Source: Hirsutella rhossiliensis (lineage: Eukaryota > Ascomycota > Sordariomycetes > Hypocreales > Ophiocordycipitaceae). From it: a stretch of DNA of 64,000 nt. Of this stretch, positions 56,801-64,000 are shown in pieces. Position numbers and translations under genes: made by a program. The stretch covers positions 1,240,001-1,304,000 of the forward strand of contig NW_025408667.1 of the NCBI RefSeq assembly GCF_020360975.1. Reading direction: 5' to 3'. Under the pieces are notes generated by a model. The model did no database searches. It was not told where the DNA came from and saw only the letters and a program-made list of their open reading frames with translations. Within the stretch, counting starts at the first letter, position 1, and each line of letters opens with the position of its first letter.

Positions 56801-57504
56801 AACAAGACTGTAGAACTTGTCGAAAATCTGCTGCGGGGAGGCGTTGGGGCTAGAGCCGTCGAGAAGAGTAAACTGCAGCAGGACCTCGCCAGAGACGATG
56901 CTTGTCTTCTTGCCGGGGCGCTTGCTCTTAAGGGGAAACCATCGAGCTTCTTGCTCAGTCTTTTCATTCTGGAATATTTCCTCCAAGGCCAGGTCGAACT
57001 CGCCCATGTAGTCCTTGCCGAAGCGGTCCTTGTCCCAGCAGATGACGTCGAGGACGAGGCTATGGACCGAGTTGACAGGGAGCTCTTCGATGACGTTCCA
57101 TTCCGGGTTGAGCGTCTTTGAGACGGAATGGGTGACAGCCCGGGCGTCGCCGAGAGTGAGCACGAGATACTATGCGAGTCGAGTCAGCAGGAGGGCCTGG
57201 TCGAGACGTGTCGCCATCCGGCAGTTATGCAGATGCCGCAAACTTACAGGGTCAGATGTGCCGCCGCGATCTTTGGCAGCTAGGTTTCTGGCCTGTGTGA
57301 AGTCAGCACCGAGACGAGCCTGGAAATTTGCGCCAGCATGGCATTGCGCACCCTCAGGATGACGATTTTGAGGGCGAGGCCGTTGCCAACGTCGGCGGGC
57401 GGCCCGGCATTATCGCCCTTGGAACGCATGGGGCTTTGGCTCCTGGAGTTTGCCGAGGACGGTAGCGACGAGGAAGATAGGAGGCGGGTTGGAACAATGC
57501 GCAT
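53885..57504 (-). CDS. psd2: Phosphatidylserine decarboxylase, Psd2 type with C2 and EF-hand domains
   Basis: It converts phosphatidylserine to phosphatidylethanolamine in Golgi/endosomal membranes. Five exons (57504-57352, 57292-57248, 57169-55009, 54949-54198, 54130-53885) give 1,118 residues; all junctions keep frame with GT-AG ends. Two C2 domains lie at about residues 40-170 (DRGGTSDPYLVLTLGD) and 265-385 (GFDMDPFVVASLGKKTYRT), separated by an acidic/basic linker. An EF-hand-like YDTDESGEISRIE is near 490, and a Cys-rich ECPICHQP segment follows. The decarboxylase domain begins near 720 and ends after GGST, where self-cleavage before Ser1009 forms the pyruvoyl group. The C-terminal VRAGMSIGHSP continues the alpha chain. 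The layout matches fungal Psd2. It diverges from the choline-phosphate cytidylyltransferase gene. Confidence 0.95.
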
Positions 57505-59771
57505 GGCTCAAGATGAGGGACAGCCGCAAGCCAAGGGCCGCATTCGAATTGCAGCTCAAGTCGTTGGGGGAGGGTAGGTGAGGCCGGGGACACAAGCTGG
57601 GTTGAAGCTGCGGCTGGTGGGATGTATATGGCCGTGACGTTACTGGTGAATCAAGCGGGACAGTGCGCTGAAGATCAGGGTTGGACTGTACGGGCCAGGT
57701 GGTGGCCTCCGCTGCGGCTGTGACTGAGACTGCGGCACAAGCAAGACGCAGCCGCCAGAGCCGATTGCCAAGGGGGAGGGGCCGGACAGCAGCAGCACAG
57801 CCATCGGCAAGACGCACTGCCTACCGGAGTCGGACAGATTACAGACGATGAAGGACGCATTCGAGCCATCAAAAGCGTCTGAGTTGAGCAATGTGGAGGG
57901 AAACGACGGAGGATAGCTCGTGGCGCGCGTGCTGCTCCAGAGCTGCTTACACCTAGGTACCTACTGCTGACTGGTACAGGGGGATTTGGCGGTCCGGACC
58001 GCTCTAGGGGTCACCAAGCCCGCTACATCTCACAGGCCCGCAGCCCTAAGGAGGGGACTCGGGAGACGCTGCGCCTCTCGTAGCGAACGAGACTCAGCAT
58101 CCGTGGGCTGGCATGTGCTCAATTGCTCAAATCGGGGACTCAAGGCCCGACGTTATCCACGAGGAAAATGGCCGAGGTTGCTCCCCGCCATGGTCGACGG
58201 GTTACACGCAAAAGCCTCATACCTATGTCGTTGTCATACCAGCTCCATGTTCGACAGTGCGCGTGGGCTGAGGCACACACTGTCGGTAAGATGCCAATGA
58301 GGGGCAGCACAGACCCGGTTCGTTCCTTTTCCCTCCACGCCCCAACAATCAGCCTGTGGGGGTCCATTGGATCGTGGTGGACGCGTGTGAAGGGGCTCAG
58401 AAGTCGGGCGAGGATGATTCCAAGAAGAGAGACGTTGTCGCGTAGTGAATGCCTGTCGGCCAATACGAATCGCCTCTTGCAACTTGGCTGGCGTGCGGTA
58501 GTTCGATGGCCGATGACGACACTTTACTTACGCTCCCTAGTCTTGCCAAGTTCCGCCTGACCGGCCAGTTACCAAGAGAAGCAATCTCTTTGGTGCATGT
58601 GAGGGAGGGCTCTCGCAGGCCAGTGATTGGCACCTGCGGCGCAAGCACCACCACAGGGGCACGATAGCTGCCAAGTCATCTTTATCATCCCCTTGATTTA
58701 TGCGCCGTATTGCGTCGGGGGAAATACTTGTCTGGCTTCGAGCTGTCATCAGCTCTCAGCCAGTACTGTACCTTACGTACGAGATGCTCTGCGGCAGACC
58801 AAGCCGTCTTTGTAATCCGATAGGGTAGGCGGTTCGGCTGAAGTGAGCCGTGTAGCCACCGTGTTCACGTCTTGTCCTGCCTGCTCTGGACGCGCGGGTC
58901 GCAGTCGGCTCACGTGATGCTGCAGAGTGTCGCGGGCGCCAAGTTAGCTTGAAGAAATACTGAGGGATGTCCATATCGCACCCGTACCCCGTATTATAAT
59001 CCCGTGGATACTCCGTACGGCCGTCGGTGGCGCAACCTTCCATGCGGCCGTCCTCTTTGGGAAATGGGATTAACCTCCCCCGGATGGCCATGACGATGAG
59101 AATGGCCAAAGGAGCGGCGGCACAGCACGTCTTGTCCCTCATTGCAGCAGACGAGTGAGGCAAGGCAGGCATCCGCATGTACTTGCATGCATTGCCCGTG
59201 CTTCCAGTACTCCAGAGGACGAGGCATTCCAGCGGCCAAGCTTGGGGGATACGCTCCGGCAAGAGACGCGGCGTTCTTGGGTTCGGGGTACATGCGTTAT
59301 TGACATGGACAGGCAATATATCAGGTGGCTGCTAATTACGGGGTAGCAGGAGTGAACTTTGTTTGGTCATCGATTTGGCTCGTGTCCGAAATGCTGCAGA
59401 AGCCCCTTTCGCGGGGCCGGCTCTAATTAACACATGCTTGTTCGTGCGCTGCAAAAGGTTGCTGCTGGCAGCTGTACCCAAACGGTTGATCCGGACCAAC
59501 CTTCATTCCACCACCTTCTTCCGCTGCACCCACACACTCCTTTCTCCTCCTGCTCTTCTGCGCCTCCTGCTCGCGTGCCACACAAACAACTTGTCCTCGT
59601 CGCCAGTCGTTCCCTCCTGCCGCCCAGCAATCGACAACCCTCCGTCCCCTCGGATCCATCTTCTCGCTGTCGGCCTGACGGTCCAGCAACCCAACGCCCC
59701 GAAGTCTGCCGCCAAGCTCTCGCGCCCGCGCCCATATTTCGTTTCCCTCCTTGCCATCTCGTGCCATCACC
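57505..59771. other. Divergent region between psd2 and pct1
   Basis: About 2.3 kb with no supportable gene. It holds a GTACTGTAC at 58763-58771, a TACTCCGTA at 59009-59017, and CATGTGA near 58595, which resembles the core of the yeast inositol/choline response element but is short enough to be chance. Confidence 0.5.
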
Positions 59772-61266
<1,495 letters not shown>

Positions 61267-64000
61267 TGGGCAGCGCTGCCATTTCCGTCTGGGGGCAAAA
61301 GAGCACCAGATTGAAGCTCTTTCGGGTGGCGGGCAAACTGGTGAGGATAGTGGTAATGAACAGGAGAAAAGACGAGGCGGCTTGCCTGGCCTGGTTGGAC
61401 TAGAGACGATGACAGAAAACGCGGCGCTTTGGGGTTCAGAGTCTAGTCCTGGAATAACTCATCCACTTGCAAGTCTCGCCAGTCATCGACACCGTGCTAG
61501 ACAGGCGGGCCATGCGCCAACTCCGTCATCGATCAAGCTGTGGCGTAGGGGCTGCCGTGAGAGGCACGTGAGGGCAAAGCTCGCTGCCACCACAGGCCAA
61601 GGGCGACTTGATTCGGAGCGTTGGCCCAGTCTTGGCCACAAGACTGACTTGGCCGCCTCACCCCTTTCATCAGACAGCCAGCCCTGTTTGTTTTTCACCG
61701 GCTGCCCCTGAAATCTGCAGGAATAAGCCTCCTCGCCCCGTCCCTCTCGTGCCTCCCTGGCCCCCTCGGGCCCTTCCCTTTTGTTCCCTCTGGTTGTGAA
61801 ACGCTCGGTAGATGAACCGACCGACCCCCAGCCGCAGGCACGGGAGAACAGCCACGATCGATGTTTTACAGACGCCTGAGGCGGCGGCGGGCTCAAGAGA
61901 GCAAGGATAGATGGGGGAGAGCAGGCGTTGCATGGCATGCGCATGTGCATGCATACATTCGTTCTAGAAGAGTCATGTAGGAAGCGAAGCACCGGGGGGG
62001 TGGGGCTTCATTTGGAGCGAGGAGAGAAACAAAATGAAACACGCACGCACACACAGGCGAGAGAAGGAGGGCAAAGGGGCAGAGCAGAGCGAGCGAGAAA
62101 GGTTTTTTTTTTTCAATATGGATTAAAGTAAACCAATCACCGGATGACGTCCGTCTCATCGTCACATCCAGCTGAGAGCCCTGCTTTTCTGTTGCCGTGG
62201 CCGAAAAGGCGCCCCTGGGTTTTGCGCCCGGCCAAGAGCTAGCGAGGTGGCATCGCAGGCGGGAGCGCACATGGGCGCCGTGGAGAGACGGAGTGGTGGT
62301 TTGCTTGCATGGGAGAGCGGTCTTTTGGTCATTGCTGTTAGTTTGCTGTTCGGGCAGGCCGTGACGCTCATCTCCCCACCCCGGATGGTCACGTTTCTGT
62401 CTGCCTTGCTTACGCTGCCGGTACGAGAGAGACGATGGCGTCTGCGACTGGCTGCAGCCTCTGGAGCGAGAGGAGGGGGGGGAGGACTCAAAGTCAAGCC
62501 CTCGAGGCTACGTATGTATGTATGAGAGTAGGCCTGTGTGTATGTACTGTAGCATCGTCTGAGAGCTGGACGGGTTCTAAGAAGGGAGGGAGGGTGTCAC
62601 GACATGGAATTTCGGCACGGGCACGGCTCGAGTCTTGTCTCCGTTACTGTATGTGAAGGCATCTCCTCGGTGCCGTTCGGTCTGCTATTTCGGACAATGG
62701 GTGCATCACAACCTCGCGAGACCTATTTATGACCTTTTCATCACACATGCAAGGTACTTGTATATGCGTGCAGTATGCAGTTGGCTGCAACAACAGAATG
62801 AGGAGACGGGAGGCTGCCTAAAAATAGGGTGTGGCGGTAACCGTCTGCTTTCCACAGCTCCCGTCTTGAAGAGCGCGCTGTACGAAGTACAGTAGGTGCC
62901 GAATCACGTACCTACATCAGGATGCAGCTGTAATCAGCATGCTGTGCTCCGGAAGCCGGGCTGCCTAGCTCAAAGGTTCCATACCGACGATTGATTGAAT
63001 GGACAAGTCCCCTTTGGGTAGTTGAAGTGGTCAGCCACGGCGTGAATGGAGACAGACGTGATGAGTCGAGTGTTGCGGCGTCAAACATTGACACATACAA
63101 CGTCCACACGCCCGCAACCGGCGTCCACAAATAGCTTTCATTCCAGGGAGCAGGACTTGGTACTGACCGCAGCAGCAGCCGGGGCTTCATGACGCCTCGG
63201 ATACCGGGGGGATGGTGGTGCAAAGGCACGAGACGGGCGGGTTAAGCGCCGGCCGTCATGTACGGTATCTCGGATCGGCAGCTGGGTGGCAGGCGAACTC
63301 AGTTGCCTTGGCTGCATGATGAGACGAATCACAAGCAATCTTTTTTGATTTGGGCTCAAATTTTGCAAGGGCCAAAGTGGGCAGACGGATTGTCAGCACG
63401 GCCAGCAAGGCCCCCCTCAGGCGCTGAATCAAGGCCAAAGTAGAGAAGGTAGTAGATGCAAACCACCAAGGTAATGCAAGTTGACGGAGTTGGGGTGGGT
63501 TTTGGGTGATTCCAGGTCCGACCGACGCATGGCTTCGCTGCATCGGTCCCGGAATTAGGACGCCAAGGAAAAAACAGGCAAAAGAATGAGAAAAGGAAAG
63601 AAAAGAAAGGAAAGGAAGGGAAAGGCAAAAAGGCTGCACTGCACCTTGCCGTGACTGCCTTTTCCCCTGATCCTGGACTGTGGGCTTCATTTTAGCCCGG
63701 TTCCTCGGTACGTACCCATGGCGGGATGGCGGGATGGCGGGGTCTGGCAGGCAGAACCAGTGTGGGAGGCGAGGCCCTCAGTTTTCCCCGGGAAATCCAA
63801 ATGTCGTCGTCTGGCTGACGAACGAGCATCCCCTCGGCCGTCTGAAACGAGGGCTGTGGTTGGTCTGCAGCGCACGGGAAACATGGTGGCCCCAGACTCT
63901 CCAGCCACTCTGCTCGTTCGTGATCGGCCTCAGGGATCCCTCGACACCAGGCCGCGGCTCGTCAACCCGGCTTGTCGGAGCCATGACCGCCATTCGTCGC
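61267..64000. other. 2.7-kb region without a supportable gene
   Basis: It begins with the 3' region of pct1. It contains an 11-base T run near 62103-62113 and a purine-rich GAAAG-type low-complexity stretch near 63585-63630. Frames at the right edge have no recognisable family; a gene could start beyond the window. Confidence 0.5.

Noticed and set aside
63687..63993. Minus-strand frames at the right edge as a partial gene
   Set aside because: Neither composition nor motifs support coding, and no splice pattern is visible.

Overview
The window is a gene-rich piece of a filamentous ascomycete chromosome. The evidence is short (about 45-150 nt) GT-AG introns with CTAAC/CTGAC-type branch sites, GC-rich third positions, long intergenic regions, and fungal families such as an EF-hand NADPH oxidase, an Fhl1-type FHA/forkhead factor, a Boi/Pob1 SH3-SAM-PH scaffold and a C2-domain phosphatidylserine decarboxylase. 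The set fits Sordariomycetes, probably Hypocreales; that placement is inference.

Left part (1-14.8 kb), accessory-like. It holds a C-terminally cut EF-hand NADPH oxidase (minus), a decayed Tad1-like LINE fragment, a 14-TM-type MFS exporter (minus, 2 exons), a 2.5 kb intergenic stretch, and a second MFS transporter (plus, 3 exons). Then comes a nested transposon block: a 2,772-bp hAT element with 18-bp terminal inverted repeats and a perfect 8-bp target duplication sits inside the right inverted repeat of an older, AT-rich, roughly 286-bp MITE-like element. The hAT transposase is broken by single-base frameshifts.

Middle part (14.8-45.7 kb), mostly conserved genes: an alpha-arrestin with a PPSY motif, a secreted DUF1254/DUF1214 protein (4 exons), a Tgl2-like lipase, a 57-aa single-span membrane protein, a MOT1-family molybdate transporter, an unrecognised four-TM protein, the Fhl1-like factor, the Boi-like scaffold, a frameshifted unrecognised locus, an SP-RING (MIZ) SUMO-ligase-like protein assembled from three exons, a HAD phosphatase-like protein, and ribosomal protein L5, whose first coding exon is only its ATG.

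Right part (45.7-64 kb): a 1,203-aa leucine-rich-repeat protein of the fungal Mhp1 type whose first intron appears to be GC-AG, a possible 82-aa serine-rich small protein, phosphatidylserine decarboxylase 2 (5 exons) and, divergently, choline-phosphate cytidylyltransferase (3 exons). The last two genes both feed phosphatidylcholine synthesis, through the methylation and Kennedy routes. The final 2.7 kb shows no supportable gene.

The strongest unexplained signals are the near-palindrome GTACWGTAC, found eight times by eye and always between genes, the related TACGGAGTA motif, the nested hAT-in-MITE structure, and the frameshifted 37-kb locus. No clearly new multi-gene system was found. Exon boundaries were worked out by hand from splice consensus, reading frame and family conservation, and were not tested against transcripts.
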